In this document: piece by piece, positions 1 to 5,028 of the stretch
How the letters are laid out: every line of letters starts with the position of its first letter
Numbering within the stretch: the first letter of the stretch is position 1
Virus record (IMG/VR): IMGVR_UViG_3300027816_000051
Location: 1 to 64,000 of that record
Length of the DNA stretch: 64,000 nucleotides
Direction: 5' to 3' (one strand)
Source of the DNA: a virus
Notes under the pieces: model-generated
What the model saw: only the letters and a program-made list of their open reading frames with translations
Told to the model about the DNA's origin: nothing
Database searches by the model: none
Program-made: the position numbers and the translations under genes

Positions 1-57
1 TCGAACTGGCATCTTCAGATTGGAAGTCTGAAGTAATGACCGTTATACGATATTCGC
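1..57 (-). tRNA. tRNA-Gly(TCC), 3' end cut by window edge
   Basis: Reading the minus strand, a 5-bp anticodon stem encloses the loop CTTCCAA, giving anticodon TCC. The D arm and 5' acceptor strand (GCGAATA) are present. The T arm is cut off at position 1. It is the last tRNA visible in the leftward array, which may continue outside the window. Confidence 0.9.
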
Positions 58-64
58 TTAAAAG

Positions 65-125
65 GTAGACCCGGGCCCAACAAGCCGTTTTCGTACGCAA
101 CGGAAGGGCCCTTTTTAAGGTCTAC
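65..125 (-). ncRNA. nested hairpin between tRNA-Gly(TCC) and the HNH gene
   Basis: Three nested inverted repeats are visible: GTAGACC (65-71) with GGTCTAC (119-125), GGGCCC (73-78) with GGGCCC (106-111), and CCGTT (85-89) with AACGG (99-103). It overlaps the stop codon of the HNH gene. It could be a processing structure or a small stable RNA. There is no long T-run after it on the minus strand, so a simple terminator is not the obvious reading. Confidence 0.5.
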
Positions 126-526
126 TTACTTTGATATCTCCATTTCCTACCCTTACCTCTTCGACCAAAAAATTCTGTTAAAGAATGACAGTTAGGACAG
201 AGTAACTCAACATTTGATAAATCATGATTATGTGGGTTACCATCTATATGATTAATTTGGATTGGGACTATCCCTGTATGTTCATTCACTTTATCCCATT
301 CACAAACCATACATTTTTCACCAAATTTTTCTATCAAATATTTTTTTGTTATCTCGTGGATTGTGTCACATCTTGTATATCTTTCAAAATTATTTTCCTC
401 TAAAGATTTGAAAATATTTTTTCTTTGATATTCGAATTGACACTTATTATTACAGTAAAGATTCCTATTAGGAATTTCACAACCACAATTCAAACATTGT
501 TTTTCTTTTTTTTCTCTATTTCTCAT
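122..526 (-). CDS. Free-standing HNH homing endonuclease
   Basis: A 134-aa protein with an N-terminal Cys pair motif (CLNCGC, then YCNNKC) and a C-terminal HNH fold: CMVC, then INHIDGN, then LLCPNCH. These are the metal-binding and catalytic positions of HNH nucleases that cut DNA to promote their own spread. It sits alone inside the tRNA array, a typical place for phage homing genes. The start codon lies 1 nt beyond an 8-bp inverted repeat whose loop holds a late-promoter-like box (528-563). This resembles the repressing hairpins known for T4 homing genes (inference). A non-homing HNH nuclease cannot be excluded. Confidence 0.85.
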   Translation of the reverse strand: MRNREKKEKQCLNCGCEIPNRNLYCNNKCQFEYQRKNIFKSLEENNFERYTRCDTIHEITKKYLIEKFGEKCMVCEWDKVNEHTGIVPIQINHIDGNPHNHDLSNVELLCPNCHSLTEFFGRRGKGRKWRYQSK

Positions 527-527
527 T

Positions 528-563
528 GGACAACCATTATGTAATAATAAATATTGGTTGTCC
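528..563 (-). promoter_or_regulatory. Hairpin with late-promoter-like box in its loop, upstream of HNH gene
   Basis: GGACAACC (528-535) is a perfect inverted repeat with GGTTGTCC (556-563). The 20-nt loop contains, on the minus strand, TATTTATT (546-553), a variant of the late box found upstream of many genes here. A long transcript would fold the region just upstream of the HNH start into a hairpin, whereas a late transcript starting inside the loop could not. This arrangement matches the logic known for T4 I-TevI and seg genes. It is inferred here. Confidence 0.5.
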
Positions 564-573
564 GATAAAAGTG

Positions 574-645
574 AGCGACAGAATGGAATTGAACCATCGT
601 CCCCACCTTGGCAAGGTGGTATAATAACCGTTATACGACTATCGC
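574..645 (-). tRNA. tRNA-Gly(GCC)
   Basis: Minus-strand cloverleaf: acceptor GCGATAG pairs with CTGTCGC, the anticodon loop TTGCCAA lies in a CACC/GGTG stem, and the T-loop is TTCAATT. CCA is not encoded. Confidence 0.95.
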
Positions 646-650
646 GTGGA

Positions 651-705
651 GTGGTCTTCCCATAACGATTTCCTTAACAGGTTTTGGAGTTAAGGGTGCG
701 ACCAC
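651..705 (-). ncRNA. Two-tier hairpin after tRNA-Gly(GCC)
   Basis: An outer stem GTGGTC (651-656)/GACCAC (700-705) encloses an inner 7-bp stem CCTTAAC (672-678)/GTTAAGG (689-695). It fills the gap between a tRNA and a protein gene and is not a tRNA. It may be a processing or stability element, or a small RNA. Confidence 0.5.
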
Positions 706-714
706 ATGATGATA

Positions 715-1167
715 TTATTTTTGATTTTTTTGTTGCCACTCATATGACACCGTATTTTCGGTAATCGGACCACCTTTTGCCCATGTTTTACATGTTCTTG
801 CGGAGTGACATTTAAAGTGATGCATCCAACAGTATCCTAATCTACCACTATCATCAGAAACCGAACCTGGCATACATTCATCCATTCTTGGTGATATATC
901 AAATGCAACACAATTACCACATAGTGATTTTTTAGCGGCTTCAACAGTCGTATTCCAATCGGATGCAACCATTTCCCAATAATCACCGGGTTCATCAATA
1001 TTAAGTGGACCATATTTTATATAATCCGCTTTTATTGATTTGTCTCTATTATTAGTGTTCAACTCTAAATCTTGAGTTGCTTTAGGACACTCCATTTCGG
1101 CTTCAGATAATAATCTTTTGTTTAATCTTTCGATAAGTTGTTTTTTCTTTTTTAATTCAATTCCCAT
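715..1167 (-). CDS. Cysteine-rich putative metal-binding phage protein
   Basis: A 150-aa protein starting MGIELKKKKQ. An upstream in-frame ATG at 1203 would run into tRNA-Ile2/Met, so the start at 1167 is preferred. It is also preceded by a TATTTATA box at 1180-1187. The C-terminal half has a spaced Cys/His pattern: CGNC near residue 94, then ECMPG, GYCWMHH, KCH and RTCKTW. This suggests a bound Zn ion or Fe-S cluster, loosely like small HiPIP-type phage proteins. The function is unknown. It lies between tRNA genes and is probably expressed late. Confidence 0.75.
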   Translation of the reverse strand: MGIELKKKKQLIERLNKRLLSEAEMECPKATQDLELNTNNRDKSIKADYIKYGPLNIDEPGDYWEMVASDWNTTVEAAKKSLCGNCVAFDISPRMDECMPGSVSDDSGRLGYCWMHHFKCHSARTCKTWAKGGPITENTVSYEWQQKNQK

Positions 1168-1179
1168 GATTTTTTTATA

Positions 1180-1187
1180 TATAAATA
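1180..1187 (-). promoter_or_regulatory. Late-type box TATTTATA
   Basis: The minus strand reads TATTTATA 12 nt before the start codon at 1167. It is the same box seen before head and tail genes in this window. Confidence 0.55.
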
Positions 1188-1192
1188 TCTCG

Positions 1193-1266
1193 TGGTCCCT
1201 CACGGGCTTGAACCGTGGACCTACCGATTATGAGTCGGGTGCTCTAACCAACTGAGCTAAGGGACC
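1193..1266 (-). tRNA. tRNA with CAT anticodon (Ile2-like or elongator Met)
   Basis: Acceptor GGTCCCT pairs with AGGGACC, discriminator A, anticodon loop CTCATAA. The body and anticodon stem (CCGA/TCGG) resemble bacterial tRNA-Ile2, whose C34 becomes lysidine to read AUA, more than elongator Met. CCA is not encoded. Confidence 0.9.
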
Positions 1267-1271
1267 AATGG

Positions 1272-1345
1272 TAGTGGTGACGGGATTTGAACCCATAACC
1301 TTGACGGTATAAGCGTCCTGCTCTCACCAATTGAGCTACACCACC
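1272..1345 (-). tRNA. tRNA-Ile(TAT)
   Basis: Anticodon loop CTTATAC in a GACG/CGTC stem gives TAT. Acceptor GGTGGTG pairs with CACCACT (G1-U72), discriminator A. CCA is encoded (1269-1271). UAU anticodons are uncommon in bacteria because AUA is usually read by Ile2. The 5' end overlaps the 3' end of the neighbouring protein gene by 10 nt. Confidence 0.85.
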
Positions 1346-1887
1346 AAATCCAACGAAAACTCTATAATCGTACTCATTAAATGTTCTTCGTCATAGATTT
1401 TTATGTTCTCAAGTTCGATGTTATAAGAACACATATCACAATCCCATAATGCAAATCTTAAACCTTTTTTGAAATCATCCATATCTCGAATGTTCAAAAC
1501 ACCCATGTGACAATAAAGAGGATTGGGTAGGTATTTCCTTTCCAACATTTTATTGTGTTGGTGGTATAAGTCCCATTTTTCTTTATTGCCACTTTCATCC
1601 TTACCATTCCATTCCCCACCATGTTGTGTTGTTACATACCATTCGGTGTCCAATCTTTCATTCTCTAATGAATCTTCTTCAGATACCTCAATGACATTAC
1701 GAGTTTGTAACATATCAGTTGATAGGGTTGGGAGATAATTGTGAACGATTTCCAAACCAACATAATGACCAAGTTGATATTCTGCGGTTAAACTATTTTT
1801 CCACTCGATTCTTTCTTGTTTGAACCTTTCCTCCATTTCAGGAGTGATTGAATCCATCATACTTTTAATAATGTTATTTCTTTCCAT
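1336..1887 (-). CDS. Unknown protein ending inside tRNA-Ile
   Basis: A 183-aa protein starting MERNNIIKSM. A longer frame to 1944 would run through tRNA-Tyr and is rejected. The N-terminus is charged and helical, and the middle is rich in Trp/Tyr/His. I do not recognise a family. Its start (MERN) resembles that of the unknown gene at 4578-5006, which also begins directly after a tRNA, so the two may be distant relatives. The stop codon (1336-1338) and last three sense codons lie inside the 5' acceptor strand of tRNA-Ile(TAT), so RNase P cleavage at 1345/1346 would remove the stop codon. Confidence 0.7.
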   Translation of the reverse strand: MERNNIIKSMMDSITPEMEERFKQERIEWKNSLTAEYQLGHYVGLEIVHNYLPTLSTDMLQTRNVIEVSEEDSLENERLDTEWYVTTQHGGEWNGKDESGNKEKWDLYHQHNKMLERKYLPNPLYCHMGVLNIRDMDDFKKGLRFALWDCDMCSYNIELENIKIYDEEHLMSTIIEFSLDLVV

Positions 1888-1901
1888 ACTATTACTTTTT
1901 G

Positions 1902-1984
1902 TTGAAAGGGAGGGATTCGAACCCCCGTACCCCGAAGAGAGCAAATTTACAGTCTGCCGGTTTTAACCACTCACCCACCTTTCA
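1902..1984 (-). tRNA. tRNA-Tyr(GTA)
   Basis: Class II cloverleaf with a long variable arm. Anticodon loop CTGTAAA in a GCAGA/TTTGC stem, acceptor TGAAAGG pairs with CCTTTCA, T-loop TTCGAAT. Confidence 0.94.
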
Positions 1985-1990
1985 TTGTTG

Positions 1991-2071
1991 TACCGAAGAA
2001 GGGACTCGAACCCCCACGCAATTACGCGCGACATCCTAAGTGTCGTGTGTCTACCATTCCACCACTTCGGC
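1991..2071 (-). tRNA. tRNA-Leu(TAG)
   Basis: Class II cloverleaf. Anticodon loop CTTAGGA in a CGACA/TGTCG stem, acceptor GCCGAAG pairs with CTTCGGT, T-loop TTCGAGT. Confidence 0.95.
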
Positions 2072-2147
2072 AAAGTGTAGGACATCGCTTAACCTACGGT
2101 GTTGCTAGCATTACACACCTTCGATGTTTCCATCAGCGATTTTTTTG

Positions 2148-2220
2148 CTCCCCGACCAAGATTCGAACTTGGGACCCAACGGTTAACAGCCGTTTGCTCT
2201 ACCACTGAGCTATCAAGGAA
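2148..2220 (-). tRNA. tRNA-Asn(GTT)
   Basis: Anticodon loop CTGTTAA in an AACGG/CCGTT stem, T arm CCAAG/CTTGG, discriminator G. The acceptor TTCCTTG/TCGGGGA has one mismatch and several G-U pairs. Confidence 0.93.
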
Positions 2221-2224
2221 TTTG

Positions 2225-2298
2225 TAGGGAAAACAGGACTCGAACCTGCGACCCCCTGGTCCCAAACCAGGTGCGCTAACCAACTGCGCTACTTCCCT
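2225..2298 (-). tRNA. tRNA-Pro(TGG)
   Basis: Anticodon loop TTTGGGA in a CCTGG/CCAGG stem, acceptor AGGGAAG pairs with TTTCCCT, T-loop TTCGAGT. Confidence 0.95.
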
Positions 2299-2305
2299 AT
2301 TAAAA

Positions 2306-2445
2306 AAGATAGTGATGGAGTACCCGTCTCGCTCCAATCTTAACGGCTTCTTCTGAGTTTTATCAGTGCACCGGCCGAGGGTGATGAACACTATGAACCT
2401 TACAACTACTTTGTCGACTTTCATTGTAAGAGTGACCACTATCTT
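2306..2445 (-). ncRNA. Candidate structured RNA: closed multi-hairpin domain between tRNA-Pro and tRNA-Arg
   Basis: A perfect 9-bp stem (AAGATAGTG 2306-2314 with CACTATCTT 2437-2445) closes a domain of 140 nt. Inside are hairpins TGGAG/CTCCA (2316-2320/2332-2336), CTGA/TCAG (2353-2356/2363-2366), CACC/GGTG (2369-2372/2380-2383) and CTTACAA/TTGTAAG (2399-2405/2424-2430). An open frame runs across it and two tRNAs but is judged not coding. The position is comparable to the stable species 1 and 2 RNAs inside the T4 tRNA cluster. The transcribed strand should be minus, like its neighbours. Confidence 0.6.
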
Positions 2446-2447
2446 AG

Positions 2448-2519
2448 TAGGCCCACCAAGACTCGAACTTGGAACATCTCATTAGAAGTGAGAAGTTATA
2501 TCCCTTTAACTATGGGCCC
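2448..2519 (-). tRNA. tRNA-Arg(TCT)
   Basis: Anticodon loop CTTCTAA in a TCTCA/TGAGA stem, acceptor GGGCCCA pairs with TGGGCCT, T arm CCAAG/CTTGG. Confidence 0.94.
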
Positions 2520-2520
2520 A

Positions 2521-2725
2521 TTAAAATGAAAACCTCCTTCTACGCTCACCGTAGTTGTAGATTTGATTGGACATAGTTTACTGTCCACCTGTTGACGTGC
2601 ACATCAGAGCAGGGTCCATCACAGTTCACTTTGGGTCATGTAACTCATTTGGGTAGCTAATCCCAAGAGCCAAAGTTTCTTTCAACGGTGCTAATCCGTC
2701 CTCTGTAAGGAGTTTTTCATTTTTG
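2521..2725 (-). ncRNA. Hairpin-rich non-coding segment between tRNA-Arg and tRNA-Leu
   Basis: No plausible gene. Local inverted repeats: CTACG/CGTAG (2540-2544/2550-2554), TGGACA/TGTCCA (2568-2573/2582-2587), TTGGG/CCCAA (2649-2653/2662-2666) and ACGG/CCGT with a 7-nt loop (2685-2688/2696-2699). This density of short hairpins suggests a structured transcript, though no single closing stem is obvious. Confidence 0.45.
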
Positions 2726-2810
2726 TACCGAGGATGGGAGTCGAACCCACACGAACATTACTGTCCAAGGGATTTTAAGTCCCTCATGTCTACCATTCCA
2801 TCACCTCGGC
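2726..2810 (-). tRNA. tRNA-Leu(TAA)
   Basis: Class II cloverleaf. Anticodon loop CTTAAAA in an AGGGA/TCCCT stem, acceptor GCCGAGG pairs with CCTCGGT, T-loop TTCGACT. Confidence 0.95.
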
Positions 2811-2821
2811 ATTTACCAATT

Positions 2822-2840
2822 CCAATATGTCAAAGAACAA
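2822..2840 (-). promoter_or_regulatory. boxA-like antitermination element (copy 1)
   Basis: The minus strand contains TGTTCTTTGACA, matching 10 of 12 bases of the E. coli rRNA boxA TGCTCTTTAACA. The surrounding 19 bases are identical to 5482-5500. It lies just upstream of tRNA-Leu(TAA) and downstream of a terminator hairpin, where an antitermination site would be useful. Confidence 0.6.
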
Positions 2841-2870
2841 ATCTAATCAAAATATAAACAACAAAATCTT

Positions 2871-2906
2871 AAAAACAAAAAACCCGAACTTTTTTTGAGT
2901 TCGGGT
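2871..2906 (-). terminator. Rho-independent terminator
   Basis: A 9-bp stem (2882-2890 with 2898-2906) is followed on the minus strand by a T-rich run. It ends the small transcription unit that starts near 3050. Confidence 0.8.
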
Positions 2907-2930
2907 CTTCTTATTAGTAGGTTAAGTTCC

Positions 2931-3035
2931 TTACACTTTTAAAAACTCCGAACATGGGTCACATAAATATATACCTCTCCCATTACCACTTAGTGGGTTG
3001 TTCAAGGGTTGTTGTATGTAAACCATTTTCATCAT
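2931..3035 (-). CDS. Small ORF (34 aa) in its own transcription unit
   Basis: The minus strand encodes a 34-residue peptide starting MMKMVYIQQP and ending CDPCSEFLKV, with a CxxC pair. It follows a host-type promoter (-7 box TATCTTTG at 3053-3060) and is followed by a strong terminator, so the region is clearly a separate unit. Whether the peptide or the RNA is the product cannot be told from sequence. A similar promoter/short ORF/terminator unit lies at 5583-5789. Confidence 0.45.
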   Translation of the reverse strand: MMKMVYIQQPLNNPLSGNGRGIYLCDPCSEFLKV

Positions 3036-3052
3036 TTTGTTTATAACTATCA

Positions 3053-3083
3053 CAAAGATACAAAAAGTTTTTTAATTTCCAAG
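3053..3083 (-). promoter_or_regulatory. Bacteroidetes-type promoter
   Basis: The minus strand has TATCTTTG (3053-3060), a perfect match to the -7 consensus TAnnTTTG. TTGG (3079-3082) lies 18 nt upstream as a partial -33 box. It drives the small unit ending at 2871. Confidence 0.6.
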
Positions 3084-3099
3084 TTTTTTTAAAAAAAAA

Positions 3100-3342
3100 T
3101 TAAAATAAATCTTCACACCATATTGGAGTCTTTTCACCAACGTAAGAACCGGAAACATTAAATTCAAAATATTCTACCGCTTCTGTCATATCCATTCCTT
3201 GATTCATAAGTATAGTGATACACTTCTCAACAGAATAGATTAATCTCATTGAAGATGTTTCAATTCCTATTACCGCATCATCAAATCCATCAGCAATTAA
3301 GATTTGTTCATCTTCGTATTGTTCTAAAATTTTTTCTAACAT
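3100..3342 (-). CDS. Small conserved-looking phage protein of unknown function
   Basis: 80 aa, starting MLEKILEQYE. A longer frame to 3402 would enter tRNA-Glu and is rejected. It is an acidic alpha/beta protein ending GEKTPIWCEDLF. The overall look is that of a widespread small phage protein of unknown role. It lies between tRNA-Glu and the small promoter at 3053-3083. Confidence 0.7.
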   Translation of the reverse strand: MLEKILEQYEDEQILIADGFDDAVIGIETSSMRLIYSVEKCITILMNQGMDMTEAVEYFEFNVSGSYVGEKTPIWCEDLF

Positions 3343-3370
3343 ATTGGTTTTTTTTAATTTAATTTCAGTG

Positions 3371-3442
3371 TAGCCCGACGGGGAATCGAACCCCGCTTTC
3401 ATCCGTGAAAGGGACGTGTCCTAACCGATAGACGACCGGGCC
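3371..3442 (-). tRNA. tRNA-Glu(TTC)
   Basis: Anticodon loop CTTTCAC in a CGTCC/GGATG stem, acceptor GGCCCGG pairs with TCGGGCT, T-loop TTCGATT. Confidence 0.95.
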
Positions 3443-3448
3443 AATTTG

Positions 3449-3536
3449 AGGAGAGTGAGGGATTCGAACCCCCGGAACCCTCACGAGTTCTCCTGATTTC
3501 AAGTCAGGTGCAATAAACCAACTCTACCAACTCTCC
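3449..3536 (-). tRNA. tRNA-Ser(TGA)
   Basis: Class II cloverleaf with a long variable arm. Anticodon loop CTTGAAA in a CCTGA/TCAGG stem, acceptor GGAGAGT pairs with ACTCTCC. Confidence 0.95.
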
Positions 3537-3540
3537 AATT

Positions 3541-3748
3541 ACCCCACCTGAGATTACGGTGAGTAGTCATTTCGGTTTATTTTCTTTCAAACAACCTGAA
3601 GGGCGTCCCCGTTAAAAAAAGTCAACACTACTGGGAGGAGGTGTGTCGCTCTCCTTTGTTCCCATGAAGTCCCACTCGCGCCGTAGACTTTCTGCGGAAT
3701 CATTCTTAAAGTCTTGATTCGAAGACTCTGAGTATCTCTTACTCATTG
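3541..3748 (-). ncRNA. Hairpin-rich non-coding segment between tRNA-Ser and tRNA-Asp
   Basis: No gene is seen. Strong hairpins: TGGGA+GGAG (3632-3640) with CTCC (3651-3654) and TCCCA (3660-3664); CCGTAGA (3681-3687) with TCTGCGG (3691-3697); AGTCTT (3710-3715) with AAGACT (3722-3727); TGAGTA (3729-3734) with TACTCA (3740-3745). Three of these lie back to back directly upstream of tRNA-Asp. Confidence 0.5.
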
Positions 3749-3820
3749 CGGTCCCACCGGGAATCGAACCCGGCACTTCGCCGTGACAGGGCGATATTAT
3801 AGCCGATTAACTATGAGACC
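3749..3820 (-). tRNA. tRNA-Asp(GTC)
   Basis: Anticodon loop CTGTCAC in a TCGCC/GGCGA stem, acceptor GGTCTCA pairs with TGGGACC, discriminator G. Confidence 0.95.
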
Positions 3821-3826
3821 AATCGG

Positions 3827-3900
3827 AGCCTCCTGTCGGATTCGAACCAACGACCCGCTGATTACAAATCAGCTGCTCTGGCCAACTGAGCTAAGGAGGC
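3827..3900 (-). tRNA. tRNA-Thr(TGT)
   Basis: Anticodon loop TTTGTAA in a GCTGA/TCAGC stem, acceptor GCCTCCT pairs with AGGAGGC, T-loop TTCGAAT. Confidence 0.95.
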
Positions 3901-3995
3901 AATAGTGGGTCAGAGTAGTCACGGCCACCTCTGTTCCTTCTGACCCTTGTCATAACCGTGGCAAGATGTGGCTCGACCCTAATTATGACCATTTG
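3901..3995 (-). ncRNA. Tandem long-stem hairpins between tRNA-Thr and tRNA-fMet
   Basis: An 8-bp stem GGGTCAGA (3907-3914)/TCTGACCC (3939-3946) is followed by a 7-bp stem GTCATAA (3949-3955)/TTATGAC (3983-3989). GCCAC and GTGGC repeats in the two loops could pair with each other. The whole 95-nt gap is taken up by these two stems. Confidence 0.55.
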
Positions 3996-4067
3996 TTGCG
4001 GGGGTCGGATTCGAACCGACGACCTTTAGGTTATGAGCCTAACGAGCTACCACTGCTCTACCCCACG
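3996..4067 (-). tRNA. Initiator tRNA-fMet(CAT)
   Basis: Anticodon loop CTCATAA. The acceptor 1-72 position is an unpaired C-A, the hallmark of bacterial initiators, with the remaining pairs GTGGGG/CCCCGC. The D arm GAGCAGTGGTAGCTC and T arm GTCGG/CCGAC fit Bacteroidetes initiators. The anticodon stem ends AGG/CCT rather than the canonical GGG/CCC. Confidence 0.9.
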
Positions 4068-4069
4068 AT

Positions 4070-4087
4070 ATATTTCAAAGAACAAAT
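4070..4087 (-). promoter_or_regulatory. boxA-like antitermination element (copy 2)
   Basis: The minus strand reads TTGTTCTTTGAAATAT immediately upstream of initiator tRNA-fMet. It shares TTGTTCTTTGA with the copies at 2822-2840 and 5482-5500. Confidence 0.5.
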
Positions 4088-4126
4088 AAAATATAAGAAG
4101 TAAATTCCATATTTCAAAATGTTTGG

Positions 4127-4201
4127 TTGCGGGACCCGGACTCGAACCGGGAACTTCAGCTTATGAGACTGACGAGATGACCACTTTCTACGCATCCCGC
4201 A
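4127..4201 (-). tRNA. tRNA-Met(CAT), probably elongator
   Basis: Anticodon loop CTCATAA in a TCAGT/GCTGA stem, acceptor TGCGGGA fully pairs with TCCCGCA (so not an initiator), discriminator A. CCA is encoded (4124-4126). Confidence 0.9.
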
Positions 4202-4209
4202 ATGTTTGG

Positions 4210-4283
4210 TTGGAATAATAGGAATCGAACCTATAACCTTTCGCGTATCAGACGAATGCTCTAACCAATTGAGCTATATTCCA
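4210..4283 (-). tRNA. tRNA-Ile(GAT)
   Basis: Anticodon loop CTGATAC in a TTCGT/GCGAA stem, acceptor TGGAATA pairs with TATTCCA. CCA is encoded (4207-4209). Confidence 0.95.
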
Positions 4284-4289
4284 ATTTGG

Positions 4290-4364
4290 GGTAAATAATC
4301 GGATTCGAACCGACGACCTTCTGGACCACAATCAGACGTTCTAACCAACTGAACTATATCTACC
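4290..4364 (-). tRNA. tRNA-His(GTG)
   Basis: Anticodon loop TTGTGGT, acceptor GTAGATA pairs with TATTTAC. An encoded extra G at -1 (position 4364) can pair with discriminator C (4290), the identity mark of tRNA-His. CCA is encoded (4287-4289). Confidence 0.94.
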
Positions 4365-4373
4365 ATTTATAAA

Positions 4374-4395
4374 TTATAAGGTTCAAACCTTATAA
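4374..4395 (-). repeat. Short inverted repeat between tRNA-His and tRNA-Cys
   Basis: TTATAAGG (4374-4381) and CCTTATAA (4388-4395) form an 8-bp stem with a 6-nt loop. It may serve in tRNA precursor processing. No T-run follows. Confidence 0.5.
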
Positions 4396-4426
4396 TGAAC
4401 CATTATAAGTCTCACACCTTATATTG

Positions 4427-4500
4427 AGGTCCCGAGTGGATTCGAACCACCGAATAAGAGTTTTGCAGACTCCCCCCTTAAGCCACTTGGGTACAGGACC
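4427..4500 (-). tRNA. tRNA-Cys(GCA)
   Basis: Anticodon loop CTGCAAA, acceptor GGTCCTG pairs with CGGGACC, discriminator U as expected for Cys. Confidence 0.94.
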
Positions 4501-4504
4501 GTGG

Positions 4505-4576
4505 TGATTCCTAAAGGACTCGAACCCTTACTTCAACGTCCGTAGCGTTGCGTGCTATCCATTACACCAAAGAACC
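4505..4576 (-). tRNA. tRNA-Arg(ACG)
   Basis: Anticodon loop CTACGGA in a CAACG/CGTTG stem, acceptor GGTTCTT pairs with AGGAATC. CCA is encoded (4502-4504). Confidence 0.94.
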
Positions 4577-4577
4577 A

Positions 4578-5006
4578 TTACTTAATTCGTTCATCCCATT
4601 CTTCTTGGGTCCCCAATCTAATTGGAACGAACAATGCAAATCCATCATCATCTTCAAAATGGTTACAATCATCCTCTCTCCAACCAAACTTATATCTCAT
4701 GTGTATAAATTTGTTTGTCTCTTGATTCCATCTTGCGATTGTGGTATTTCTATGTTCACCAATATAAATTTGACCATTTACTAAATCTTTTTTAGGAATC
4801 GCACCTGCGTCAATTAGTTTCGGAACATAGAACTCTCTCCATTCTTTTTCATCCACTCTTGGAAGAGTTGGGACATCTTCGGGATTATTAATCTTTGGTA
4901 AATTCTCCCAATGATTCCTAATCATTCTTTCCCTCTCTTCTTTTAGTTTCATTTTCTCCGCTTCAAATTTCATTTTGACGGCGTTGATGTTATCATTTCT
5001 TTCCAT
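4578..5006 (-). CDS. Unknown charged phage protein in tRNA array
   Basis: 142 aa starting MERNDNINAV. The longer frame to 5165 reads through tRNA-Trp and tRNA-Val and is rejected. The first 45 residues are highly charged and helical. The rest is a compact alpha/beta region with an Asp-rich stretch (HFEDDDGFALF). No family is recognised. It is squeezed between tRNA-Trp and tRNA-Arg(ACG), with its stop codon 2 nt from the latter. Its N-terminus resembles the protein at 1336-1887. Confidence 0.75.
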   Translation of the reverse strand: MERNDNINAVKMKFEAEKMKLKEERERMIRNHWENLPKINNPEDVPTLPRVDEKEWREFYVPKLIDAGAIPKKDLVNGQIYIGEHRNTTIARWNQETNKFIHMRYKFGWREDDCNHFEDDDGFALFVPIRLGTQEEWDERIK

Positions 5007-5028
5007 GTCGTTTATTTTTAAAAGTTTG

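Noticed and set aside
1888-1944. N-terminal extension of the gene at 1336-1887
   Set aside because: The extension is the antisense of tRNA-Tyr. The MERN start at 1887 is clear of it.
2089-2439. 116-aa open frame on the minus strand
   Set aside because: It runs through tRNA-Asn and tRNA-Pro and the hairpin domain 2306-2445. It is an accidental frame over RNA genes.
2300-2450. tmRNA, RNase P RNA or GOLLD RNA in the tRNA array
   Set aside because: The segments are too short and lack the conserved cores of those RNAs. Only a generic structured RNA can be claimed.
4548-4784. Plus-strand frame of 78 aa
   Set aside because: It is antisense to tRNA-Arg(ACG) and the 142-aa gene, with no support.
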